5,380 nucleotides of DNA, taken from the NCBI GenBank assembly GCA_947486505.1, contig CANKTT010000100.1, positions 1 to 5,380 on the forward strand. The letters run 5' to 3'. Shown piece after piece: positions 1-5,380 of this stretch. Source of the DNA: Actinomycetota bacterium. Lineage in GTDB: Bacteria > Actinomycetota > Actinomycetes > S36-B12 > UBA5976. The position numbers were made by a program, and so were the translations under genes. Numbering within the stretch: the stretch's first letter is position 1; each line of letters begins with the position of its first letter. The notes beneath the pieces were generated by a model. That model was not told the DNA's origin. It saw only the letters and a program-made list of their open reading frames with translations, and made no database searches.

Positions 1-1244
1 ACACGAGTTTCCCAGCCTGCAATCGAGGACCTAAGTGCCGGGACAAGTCGATCTTTATGCCAGCCGGTTTTAGCGCTGAAATTGATACGAGGCGCCCAAG
101 CAACTTGAACTAAATCTCGTTCAATCTCGCGCTCCAGGTAATAACGTCGTTCTTCGTCAACTAAATCCCATTTGTTGAACGCGATCACTAATGCTCTACC
201 TGATTCAACGACCATAGAAATGATGCGCAAGTCCTGTTCAGTTAATGGAGCACTCGCGTCTAGCAACACAACTGCAACGTCTGCTTTATCAAGGGCTGAT
301 TTTGTTCGCAGTGTTGCAAAGTATTCGTGACCAGATGCGTTCTTAGATTTACGACGAATACCTGCGGTATCTACCAGGATCCACTCTTCGTCATCCATAA
401 CAACTAGTTCATCAACAGGATCGACGGTTGTTCCCGCGACACTATCCACGACAGCACGTTTTTCGCCTGTTAAAGCATTGAGCAAACTGGATTTTCCAAC
501 GTTTGGTTTACCTAAAAGTGCTACGCGGTGTGGTCCTCTTGGTCGCGCTTGACCAGAACCATCTTCCGGAAACGCAGCCAGGACAACATCAAGTAAGTCA
601 CCGCTACCACGACCATGTAAAGCCGAAACTGTGTACGGCTCCCCAAGCCCAAGTGACCAAAGTCTGGTTGCTTCGAGTTCGGCACGTTCATCGTCAACTT
701 TGTTGGCAACCAAGATAACCGGAACCTTTGCCTGACGAAGCACCCTTACGATTTGTTCATCGGCATCGGTAGCGCCCACAGTTGCATCAACTACAAAGAC
801 CACAACGTCGCTGGAATTGATAGCGGCTTCGGCTTGTGCTGAAACTTGAGCGCTCATCCCAACTGCGTCTTGCTCCCAGCCACCGGTATCAACCACGATA
901 AACGGAACGCCATTCCATTCAGATTCATATCTGACGCGGTCTCGGGTAACTCCTGGTGTGTCTTCGACCACTGCTTCACGACGGCCGATAATGCGATTAA
1001 CAAGTGTCGATTTTCCGACGTTTGGTCGGCCCACAACTGCAACGATCGGCAAGTTGGATAAATCGTCTGGCTCATCAAATTCTTCATCCGAAGGAATCCC
1101 AAGTTGGTCGAGTAGTGCGACGTACTCAGATTCCGTTAAGTCTTCCCAACGTTCAGGGATTTCGACTGAGTCATCGAGCTCAATCGCATCTCCAGCGACA
1201 TCGTAGATGATGGTTTCCGCATTCGGATCTAATTCGTTATCCAC
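1..1244 (-). CDS. der: Ribosome biogenesis GTPase Der (EngA), C-terminus cut by window edge
   Basis: Der is a double-GTPase needed for assembly of the 50S ribosomal subunit in the cytoplasm. I translated 414 codons by hand from a GTG start at 1244 to the left edge without a stop. GTPase domain 1 shows G1 GRPNVGKS (72-79), the switch threonine in GVTRDR (98-103), G3 DTGG (119-122), G4 NKVD (181-184) and SAL (207-209). Domain 2 shows GKPNVGKS (245-252), GTTVDP (271-276), DTAG (292-295), NKWD (357-360) and SAKTG (390-394). Only the start of the C-terminal KH-like domain is in the window; I infer some tens of residues are missing. Residues 1-65 form an acidic extension (23 Asp/Glu, one Arg). The GTG start overlaps the cmk stop by 8 nt and follows a GAGGG ribosome binding site by 6 nt. 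Two in-frame TAG codons lie at 1263-1268, so the frame cannot extend further than a TTG at 1259. Family assignment is essentially certain; the start is likely. Confidence 0.97.
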   Translation of the reverse strand, partial: MDNELDPNAETIIYDVAGDAIELDDSVEIPERWEDLTESEYVALLDQLGIPSDEEFDEPDDLSNLPIVAVVGRPNVGKSTLVNRIIGRREAVVEDTPGVTRDRVRYESEWNGVPFIVVDTGGWEQDAVGMSAQVSAQAEAAINSSDVVVFVVDATVGATDADEQIVRVLRQAKVPVILVANKVDDERAELEATRLWSLGLGEPYTVSALHGRGSGDLLDVVLAAFPEDGSGQARPRGPHRVALLGKPNVGKSSLLNALTGEKRAVVDSVAGTTVDPVDELVVMDDEEWILVDTAGIRRKSKNASGHEYFATLRTKSALDKADVAVVLLDASAPLTEQDLRIISMVVESGRALVIAFNKWDLVDEERRYYLEREIERDLVQVAWAPRINFSAKTGWHKDRLVPALRSSIAGWETR

Positions 1245-1902
1245 GAGCTGCCCTCGCAATGTCTACTACTTGAGCGATAACTTCACTTAGTTCAAGATGT
1301 GTTGTATCGATAATGCGGGCACCTGGGGCTACCTCAAGTGGCGATACAACCCTCGTGGAATCCGCTAAGTCTCGCTTTTCCAAATCAGCCTTAGTTATTT
1401 TGACTTCAGATCCAGTTTCCTTGGCTCGACGGTTTGCCCGGGCTTCAGGATCGGCGGTAATGAAAAGTTTGACTGGCGCATCTGGCAGAACTACTGAGCA
1501 GATATCTCTGCCTTCGACAACAATTCCTGACTTGGAATTGGCGGCAATTTCGCGCTGGAGGTTAACCATTAACTCGCGGACTTCAGGAACCGCGCTTACT
1601 GCACTCACTCCCTGGGTAACAACAGGTCCTCTAATTTCAACTGAAATATCTTTACCTGAAACTCGAATACCTGGCTCACTTGGATCAATACTTGGTTGAA
1701 TTACCTCAGCTTTTGCAGCTTTAGCCACAATTTGCGGATCGGTTACGTCAACGCCTGCATCCTGCAAAAACCAAGTCATGGCCCGATACATGCTTCCGGT
1801 GTCTAGGTAATCCAGGCCCAACTCGGTGGCAACTGCCCGCGAAACACTGGATTTTCCGGATCCGCTCGGGCCATCTATGGCGATTACGAGCGAATTAGGC
1901 AT
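1237..1902 (-). CDS. cmk: Cytidylate kinase (CMP/dCMP kinase)
   Basis: This cytoplasmic enzyme transfers phosphate from ATP to CMP or dCMP, feeding CTP and dCTP pools. The product is 221 residues, normal for bacterial Cmk. The P-loop GPSGSGKS is at 11-18, the nucleotide-binding segment DTGSMYRA at 34-41, [13 protein letters not shown] at 130-142, and an Arg-rich LID-like segment starts near 155 (RANRR), followed by [12 protein letters not shown] near 178-189. The segment after GRDI is usually GTVV or TTVV, so CSVV is a mild local variant. The ATG at 1902 starts just before the first beta strand ([10 protein letters not shown]), as expected. It has no clear Shine-Dalgarno sequence; a -10-like hexamer lies 7 nt upstream. 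The 3' end overlaps der by 8 nt. In some actinobacteria Cmk and Der are annotated as one fused protein; here they are separate frames. Confidence 0.97.
   Translation of the reverse strand: MPNSLVIAIDGPSGSGKSSVSRAVATELGLDYLDTGSMYRAMTWFLQDAGVDVTDPQIVAKAAKAEVIQPSIDPSEPGIRVSGKDISVEIRGPVVTQGVSAVSAVPEVRELMVNLQREIAANSKSGIVVEGRDICSVVLPDAPVKLFITADPEARANRRAKETGSEVKITKADLEKRDLADSTRVVSPLEVAPGARIIDTTHLELSEVIAQVVDIARAARG
1251..1255 (-). promoter_or_regulatory. Ribosome binding site of der
   Basis: GAGGG on the minus strand ends 6 nt before the GTG at 1244. It lies inside the last codons of cmk and supports GTG as the der start over an in-frame TTG at 1259 or a TTG at codon 65. The position suggests that der translation is coupled to termination of cmk translation. 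Confidence 0.6.
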
Positions 1903-1909
1903 ATAGAAC

Positions 1910-1915
1910 AGTCTA
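1910..1915 (-). promoter_or_regulatory. Possible -10 element for leaderless cmk transcription
   Basis: TAGACT fits the TANNNT pattern of actinobacterial -10 elements and is separated from the cmk ATG by 7 nt (GTTCTAT), which would place transcript start at or next to the start codon. No good -35 is visible; TTATTA, 18 nt further upstream, matches the TTGACA consensus at only three positions. This is the longest intergenic gap in the window and cmk has no strong ribosome binding site. The call is tentative because such hexamers occur by chance in AT-rich DNA. Confidence 0.3.
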
Positions 1916-1920
1916 CCTAG

Positions 1921-1976
1921 TCAGTGAGTTAAGTAATAACTACAAAATTCACTGAGTTAAGAGATAACTACGAAAC
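1921..1976. repeat. Tandem duplication, two 28-bp copies, spanning the tyrA stop codon
   Basis: Copies at 1921-1948 and 1949-1976 are directly adjacent and match at 23 of 28 positions. The right copy carries the last TyrA codons (FVVIS and TAA); the left copy is non-coding and lies in the tyrA-cmk gap. Read in the same relative phase, the left copy would give FVVIT and TAA. Because each copy begins with the near-palindrome TCAGTGA or TCACTGA, the pair also forms an inverted repeat with arms at 1921-1927 and 1949-1955. No U-run follows on the minus strand, so it is not a typical intrinsic terminator. Confidence 0.75.
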
Positions 1977-3021
1977 TTTCGCCTACTAGCACTGACTTAA
2001 GTAAGCCAATAGCCTCCACGGCAACGGTTAGTTCAACTAGGCCCGTTGGCTGGCCAAGTGAATGGTCGATTCGAACGTCTTCAAGGTTTACATTTGCCTG
2101 CGCAGCAACGGTGAAGAGTCGCGCTAGTTCACCTGGCTTATCATCGAGACGAACAACCAACACTGATGTCGATTGTTGCGAAGATCCATGCTTACCCGGC
2201 AAGCGATCTCTGCCCTTATTGCCCTTAACTAATTTTGCAGTAACCGAGTCTCGATTACCTTCCTCTAGTGCTGAGGCAAAATCTAATAAGTGATTGGCGA
2301 CTCGTGTCACTTGTTGTGAGATGTATTGCGAGTTGTCGCTCAAGATTTCCGTCCAAAGATTCGAATCTGAGCCTGCAATTCGAATCGTGTCTCTGATTCC
2401 CTGACCCGCTAACTCAATGTACGAACCTTCAGCGTCCATAAGCTCGCCAGCTAAAACAGATGCAACAACTTGCGGAGTGTGTGAAATGAGCGCAACCGCG
2501 CGATCATGTTCCTCGATAGTTCTAAAAATCGGAAACGCACCAAGAGTTTCAACTAACTGTTTAACGCTAGCAATCGAATCTGCAGACGTACGATCGCTAC
2601 TTGCGATTACCCATGGACGGTCCAGAAAGAGATTTCCTTGAGCGCCCATTGCACCAGATACTTCCCTGCCAGCCATTGGGTGCCCACCAACAATACGTTC
2701 CCAGTCAGAGGTGCCAAGTTGTTCGAGTTCTCGGAAGATCGAACCCTTAACGCTTGCGACATCGGTGATTACGGCATTTGGATGATCGACTACAGAGGCA
2801 GAAATTACTTTCGCAACGCTCGCAGGTGGGGTTGCTACAAAAACAACTGAAATTTCCTGATCTAAATACTTTGTTGCACCGCTGACTTTGATCGCATTAT
2901 CGAGTGCAACTGAATCAATGTCAGAAAGAAAGACTCTCAACCCTTGGGCAGTCAGTCCCAGAGCAATTGATGTTCCAATGAGTCCAGTGCCCACAACAAG
3001 TATGTTTTTATCTTGGTTCAT
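1957..3021 (-). CDS. tyrA: Prephenate (or arogenate) dehydrogenase with C-terminal ACT domain
   Basis: TyrA oxidatively decarboxylates prephenate to 4-hydroxyphenylpyruvate (or arogenate to tyrosine) with NAD(P)+, the committed step to tyrosine. The 354-residue product starts with a Rossmann fold: GTGLIG at 11-16, an acidic residue at the end of beta 2 (SDID, 33-36) and VATPP at 62-66. TDVASVKG (86-93) and GGHPMAG (112-118) are family motifs, and ISHTPQ (179-184) holds the catalytic-type His181. GIRDTIRIAGSDSNLW (208-223) lies in the helical dimerisation domain. After a linker with LPGKHG (274-279) comes an ACT domain at about 286-354 (LVVRLDDKPGEL), the usual site of amino-acid feedback control. 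The start ATG at 3021 is 21 nt after the aroH stop and has no clear ribosome binding site. The preceding gene supplies prephenate. Substrate choice between prephenate and arogenate cannot be read from the sequence. Confidence 0.95.
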   Translation of the reverse strand: MNQDKNILVVGTGLIGTSIALGLTAQGLRVFLSDIDSVALDNAIKVSGATKYLDQEISVVFVATPPASVAKVISASVVDHPNAVITDVASVKGSIFRELEQLGTSDWERIVGGHPMAGREVSGAMGAQGNLFLDRPWVIASSDRTSADSIASVKQLVETLGAFPIFRTIEEHDRAVALISHTPQVVASVLAGELMDAEGSYIELAGQGIRDTIRIAGSDSNLWTEILSDNSQYISQQVTRVANHLLDFASALEEGNRDSVTAKLVKGNKGRDRLPGKHGSSQQSTSVLVVRLDDKPGELARLFTVAAQANVNLEDVRIDHSLGQPTGLVELTVAVEAIGLLKSVLVGESFVVIS

Positions 3022-3042
3022 GATCGCAAATCTGAATTCAAC

Positions 3043-3405
3043 CTATTGTGCAATGTCTTGTCGAAGCGCTTCCGCGCCTCGTAAATATACGTGCTTGATG
3101 TCTACTCTTGATTTTAGAGTTTGCACTTGGACCATAACTCTTACTACTTTTTCCATGGCTTCTGTGACATCAATTTCTTGTGCACAAATCAGAGGTACAT
3201 CAGCAAGCCCTACGCCACGTGCTGCAGCAGCTGGAAACGCACTATGCAAATCAGGAGTTGAAGTGAAGAGCACACTAATCAAGTCGTCAGATGAAATGGA
3301 ATTGCGCGCCATTAGTTCAGTGAGAAGCTCAGTTACGGCCTCTGCCATTTCGGCAGCATCGTCGTGCTGCAAGCAGGTTGCTCCCCTAATGGCCCTAACG
3401 TTCAT
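3043..3405 (-). CDS. aroH: Chorismate mutase, monofunctional AroH type
   Basis: This enzyme rearranges chorismate to prephenate. The 120-residue product matches the trimeric pseudo-alpha/beta-barrel AroH class of Bacillus subtilis, not the all-helical AroQ class. Key active-site residues recalled for the B. subtilis enzyme (Arg7, Phe57, Cys75, Glu78, Arg90, Tyr108, Arg116) appear here as R7, F57, C74, E77, R89, Y107 and R115, a one-residue offset after a single deletion in the middle. Motifs visible are IRGAT (6-10), STPDLHSAFPA (49-59), CAQEIDV (74-80), RVMVQVQT (89-96) and HVYLRGA (105-111). The C-terminus is a few residues shorter than in B. subtilis. It lies 9 nt after rluB and 21 nt before tyrA, so two consecutive tyrosine-pathway steps are side by side. 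The ATG at 3405 lacks a clear ribosome binding site and has a TAGAAT hexamer 6 nt upstream. Confidence 0.96.
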   Translation of the reverse strand: MNVRAIRGATCLQHDDAAEMAEAVTELLTELMARNSISSDDLISVLFTSTPDLHSAFPAAAARGVGLADVPLICAQEIDVTEAMEKVVRVMVQVQTLKSRVDIKHVYLRGAEALRQDIAQ

Positions 3406-3411
3406 AACTAG

Positions 3412-3417
3412 ATTCTA
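3412..3417 (-). promoter_or_regulatory. Possible -10 element for leaderless aroH transcription
   Basis: TAGAAT matches five of six positions of TATAAT and is separated from the aroH ATG by 6 nt (CTAGTT), the spacing at which the transcript would begin at the start codon. Its first three bases are the rluB stop codon. No -35-like hexamer is seen at 17-18 nt upstream. It sits in a small perfect palindrome, CTAGA-T-TCTAG at 3408-3418, which could equally explain the composition. Weak support. Confidence 0.25.
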
Positions 3418-4146
3418 GAGCCCAACTGAACTGTAGAGTTTTCCCAGTTCTTTGTTTTCCAGTACTCGCAGGTGACCAGATTTCAGGCTTCCTAGGGATA
3501 TCGGACCAATTTTGGTTCGCACCAAATCGAGAACTGGATATCCAAGTTCATCAAAAAGCTTGCGCAAAATTCGATTGCGGCCTTCGTGAATTGATATCTG
3601 AACAACTGTTTGGTTCTTACCGCTCTCGAAAATTTTGCAATCAGACACTGCTACCGGCGTGCCTTCAATCGGGAATCCAGCGGTAATTTTGTCGATGTCT
3701 TCCTTTGTAACTCGACCTGAGACTCTTGCAAGATATGTCTTCACAATGCCATGGGAAGGGTGACCTAATCGTTGGCTTAATTCGCCATCGTTTGTAAGAA
3801 GAAGTAGGCCTTCGGTTTCAGCGTCAAGGCGACCTACATGAAATAGTCGCTGCTCAAACTCTGCAACTAAATCGCCGACACATTCTCTGCCCTGGTCATC
3901 CGACATGGTTGTGACAACGCCTCTTGGCTTATTCAGCGCCACAACTATGTGACCACTGGTTTGAGCGATGCGAACGCCATCAACATGAATGATGTCAACA
4001 TTCGGGTCCACTCTGGAACCAAGTTCGTCTACTACATCTCCATTGACCGTCACCCGTCCGGCCGTGATGAATTCTTCACATTTGCGACGCGAACCCAAAC
4101 CGGCACTGGCCAGAACTTTTTGTAAGCGAACTTCGTTTTCTTCCAT
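3415..4146 (-). CDS. rluB: Pseudouridine synthase, RsuA/RluB family
   Basis: Enzymes of this family isomerise one uridine of rRNA to pseudouridine; the RluB branch modifies 23S rRNA near the peptidyl transferase centre. The 243-residue product has an N-terminal S4 RNA-binding domain (about 6-50: RLQKVLASAGLGSRRKCEEF, then GRVTVNG at 30-36). The catalytic domain follows: LNKPRGVVTT (71-80), catalytic Asp108 in GRLDAETEGLLLLTNDG (105-121), a KTYLARV segment near 136, HEGRNRILRKLF and LVRTKIGPISLG towards the C-terminus. Length is typical of compact actinobacterial members. It follows scpB by 6 nt, an arrangement common in Gram-positive bacteria, which favours RluB over RsuA, RluE or RluF; the exact rRNA target is inference. 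The ATG at 4146 has no recognisable ribosome binding site; translation may rely on coupling to scpB. Confidence 0.92.
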   Translation of the reverse strand: MEENEVRLQKVLASAGLGSRRKCEEFITAGRVTVNGDVVDELGSRVDPNVDIIHVDGVRIAQTSGHIVVALNKPRGVVTTMSDDQGRECVGDLVAEFEQRLFHVGRLDAETEGLLLLTNDGELSQRLGHPSHGIVKTYLARVSGRVTKEDIDKITAGFPIEGTPVAVSDCKIFESGKNQTVVQISIHEGRNRILRKLFDELGYPVLDLVRTKIGPISLGSLKSGHLRVLENKELGKLYSSVGL

Positions 4147-4152
4147 AACAAA

Positions 4153-4782
4153 CTAGTTATTCGCTAAATCTAAAACTTCTTCGACATTGTCAGGCATAGG
4201 TAAGTGAGCTGCAATTGGTGGTAACTCATCGAGAGACTTCAGGCCAAGACGCTCTAGAAAGTAAGTTGTAGTTCGATATAAGTGAGCGCCAGTCTCATGG
4301 TCATGACCTATCTCTTCGATTAGGCCGCGGGTTACTAAGGTGCGCACAACTCCATCAACGTTCACGCCTCGGATTGCTGAGATTCGCGCGCGCGTTACTG
4401 GCTGGCGATATGCCACTACTGCCAAGGTTTCCAGACCTGCCTGGGAAAGCCTGCCGTGTTGTCCATCTAGAACGAAACGTTCAACCACTTGCGCGCAGTT
4501 GTCTCTAGTCCAGAATCTCCAACCACCACCAAGTTCACGTAAATCAAAGCCACGTTCTTGCACTGCATACTCTTGCGCAAGATCGTGCAGCGTTGTGATG
4601 ACGGTATCTTCTGGCGTGCGCGTCAAAGTAGCGAGCGTGGCAGTGCTCATTGGCTCTTCCGTCACCATAAGTAAAGCTTCAAGTGCCGCTCTGATTGACG
4701 GAGCACCTAATACAATTCCATCGTCCACTTCCGCATCAGTGGCTGATTCACCATCGATAAACTCAACAGTCACATCACTCAT
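4153..4782 (-). CDS. scpB: Segregation and condensation protein ScpB
   Basis: ScpB is the winged-helix partner that binds the kleisin ScpA in the SMC complex, which compacts and helps segregate the chromosome. I start it at the ATG at 4782, giving 209 residues. An in-frame ATG at 4830 exists but would push the overlap with scpA to 56 nt, whereas 4782 has a GAGGA ribosome binding site 5 nt upstream. Visible features are an acidic N-terminus (1-21), a first winged-helix region (about 27-95, IRAALEALLMVTEEPMS and LRELGGGWRFWT), and a second one (about 111-180) containing LSQAGLETLAVVAYRQPVTRARI and IRGVNVDGVVRTLVTRGLI. The end has YFLERLGLKSLDELPP (174-189). These are strong ScpB signatures. It overlaps scpA by 8 nt and precedes rluB by 6 nt, so it is co-transcribed with both. 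Confidence 0.96.
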   Translation of the reverse strand: MSDVTVEFIDGESATDAEVDDGIVLGAPSIRAALEALLMVTEEPMSTATLATLTRTPEDTVITTLHDLAQEYAVQERGFDLRELGGGWRFWTRDNCAQVVERFVLDGQHGRLSQAGLETLAVVAYRQPVTRARISAIRGVNVDGVVRTLVTRGLIEEIGHDHETGAHLYRTTTYFLERLGLKSLDELPPIAAHLPMPDNVEEVLDLANN

Positions 4783-5380
4783 TTGGGTCCTCGCTTGTCT
4801 CGTCAATATCCTGGTGACTAGTCTCGTCACTTACTTCGTTAATCAACGGTTCGATACCTTCAACATCACCAAGTTGAGTTCTAAATTCCTGAACTTGCGT
4901 GGAATCAAATTCATCGATTTCGCGTAATGACTCGACACTCAAATCCTCATCACCAATCCAACGAACATAAAGTTCACCCAATGGAGTTGGTTGATCAAAA
5001 GTGACCAAACCATCGCGGTAAACCTCTAGTAGTGCCAAGAATCTAGCAACGACCAAAAGTGTTGTGTCACAATCCCGCGTGAGAGTTCTAAACGATGCCT
5101 GACCAACCCGGCGAAGTCTTTCCACAATGATTGCTGCTTGTTCTCGAACTGATACGCGAGCGGCATGAATATGAGCAACTGAAATAACATCAGGTAACTT
5201 TGGCTCAAGCGCGCGAGCGGCTAAGTTCGCGAAATCATCTGGACCCATGCCGAGTTCAACTTCAGGAAGTAGTTTCGCGAACTTTTCATCCAAGCCAGCT
5301 GCGCGCGGATGTTGACGACCTGCTGTAGCGAGGCGATTCTTAAAGTCTGCAGACATTTCCTTAAAGGCGCGATATTGCAA
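4775..5380 (-). CDS. scpA: Segregation and condensation protein ScpA (kleisin), N-terminus cut by window edge
   Basis: ScpA is the kleisin that bridges the SMC heads and binds ScpB. The window holds the last 201 codons. The first codon, TTG at the edge, is almost certainly an internal Leu: it opens LQYRAFKE, a family motif that normally follows a long N-terminal SMC-binding region, so more than 100 residues are probably outside the window. The visible part has a helical middle, then VSVREQAAIIVERLRRVG (76-93 of the visible part), and the C-terminal winged helix with DTTLLVVARFLALLEVYRDG (105-124) and TPLGELYVRW (132-141). A tail of about 58 residues rich in Asp and Glu (21 acidic, 2 Arg) ends the protein; similar acidic tails are familiar in actinobacterial ScpA. 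The stop TGA overlaps the scpB start in ATGAGTGA. Confidence 0.96.
   Translation of the reverse strand: MQYRAFKEMSADFKNRLATAGRQHPRAAGLDEKFAKLLPEVELGMGPDDFANLAARALEPKLPDVISVAHIHAARVSVREQAAIIVERLRRVGQASFRTLTRDCDTTLLVVARFLALLEVYRDGLVTFDQPTPLGELYVRWIGDEDLSVESLREIDEFDSTQVQEFRTQLGDVEGIEPLINEVSDETSHQDIDETSEDPNE
4788..4792 (-). promoter_or_regulatory. Ribosome binding site of scpB
   Basis: GAGGA on the minus strand, inside the last scpA codons, ends 5 nt before the ATG at 4782. It decides the start of scpB against the longer in-frame ATG at 4830, and with the ATGAGTGA overlap it suggests translational coupling of the ScpA and ScpB subunits. Confidence 0.6.

Noticed and set aside
854..1102. Minus-strand open frame of 82 codons
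   Set aside because: It is in a different frame inside the GTPase domain 1 region of der, which carries clear G1-G3 motifs; a shadow.
1313..1699. Plus-strand open frame of 128 codons
   Set aside because: Wholly antisense to cmk, whose motifs are intact; no independent support.
1921..1955. Inverted repeat as a rho-independent terminator after tyrA
   Set aside because: The stem is AT-rich with 7-bp arms and a 21-nt loop, no U-run follows on the minus strand, and the inverted relation follows from a direct repeat of a near-palindromic word.
1921..1976. Repeat pair as attachment sites of an integrated element
   Set aside because: Gene-end duplication is typical of integration, but the copies are directly adjacent with nothing between them.
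1988..2005. Possible third copy of the 28-bp repeat (ACTGACTTAAGTAAG)
   Set aside because: Only about 15 bases resemble the repeat, the spacing is off, and it is within TyrA coding sequence; likely chance.
2888..3418. Plus-strand open frame of 176 codons
   Set aside because: It lies antisense across aroH and the start of tyrA, both of which have full family motifs. Its translation is low-complexity, rich in Ser/Ala/Thr, with no recognisable domain.
4385..4394. Ten-base alternating CG run (possible Z-DNA)
   Set aside because: It falls within Arg/Ala/Arg codons of the conserved PVTRARI segment of scpB, so coding explains it.
4783..4830. Longer scpB start at the ATG at 4830
   Set aside because: It would add 16 residues rich in Arg/Thr over scpA coding sequence and lacks the GAGGA site that precedes the ATG at 4782.
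4340..4927. Plus-strand open frame of 195 codons
   Set aside because: It is antisense to scpB and the scpA tail, Ser/Thr/Arg rich, and matches no family I recognise; it is a shadow of the real genes.

Overview
The window is a tightly packed, single-direction gene block, read entirely on the minus strand. It reads as ordinary conserved chromosome of an actinobacterium. In transcription order (right to left) the genes are scpA (5' end cut by the window edge), scpB, rluB-type pseudouridine synthase, aroH-type chorismate mutase, tyrA, cmk and der (3' end cut by the window edge). This order (segregation proteins, rRNA pseudouridine synthase, chorismate mutase, TyrA, Cmk, Der) is known from actinobacterial chromosomes. 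The protein variants also fit, for example the SHTPQ and PGKHG motifs of TyrA and the acidic N-terminal extension of Der. Base composition, sampled by eye, is near or just below 50% GC, low for the phylum. With the very short intergenic gaps this suggests a streamlined lineage such as freshwater Nanopelagicales (acI), but that placement is inference.

Layout: scpA 4775-5380 (partial) overlaps scpB 4153-4782 by 8 nt. A 6-nt gap leads to rluB 3415-4146, a 9-nt gap to aroH 3043-3405, a 21-nt gap to tyrA 1957-3021, and a 55-nt gap (1902/1957 exclusive: 1903-1956, 54 nt) to cmk 1237-1902. Cmk overlaps der (1-1244, partial) by 8 nt. No stretch of 300 bases lacks a gene. No rRNA, tRNA, CRISPR array, insertion sequence or convincing rho-independent terminator was seen. 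The long plus-strand open frames are shadows of these genes.

Functionally the block combines three themes. ScpA and ScpB are the kleisin and winged-helix subunits that work with SMC in chromosome organisation. RluB and Der act on the large ribosomal subunit, and Cmk feeds CTP/dCTP synthesis. AroH and TyrA carry out the two steps from chorismate to 4-hydroxyphenylpyruvate in tyrosine synthesis. The most noteworthy sequence details are the two 8-nt start/stop overlaps, each preceded by a GAGG-type ribosome binding site; -10-like hexamers placed for leaderless transcription before cmk and aroH, which lack such sites; and a diverged 28-bp tandem duplication covering the end of tyrA. I found no sign of a novel system; this is a housekeeping region.
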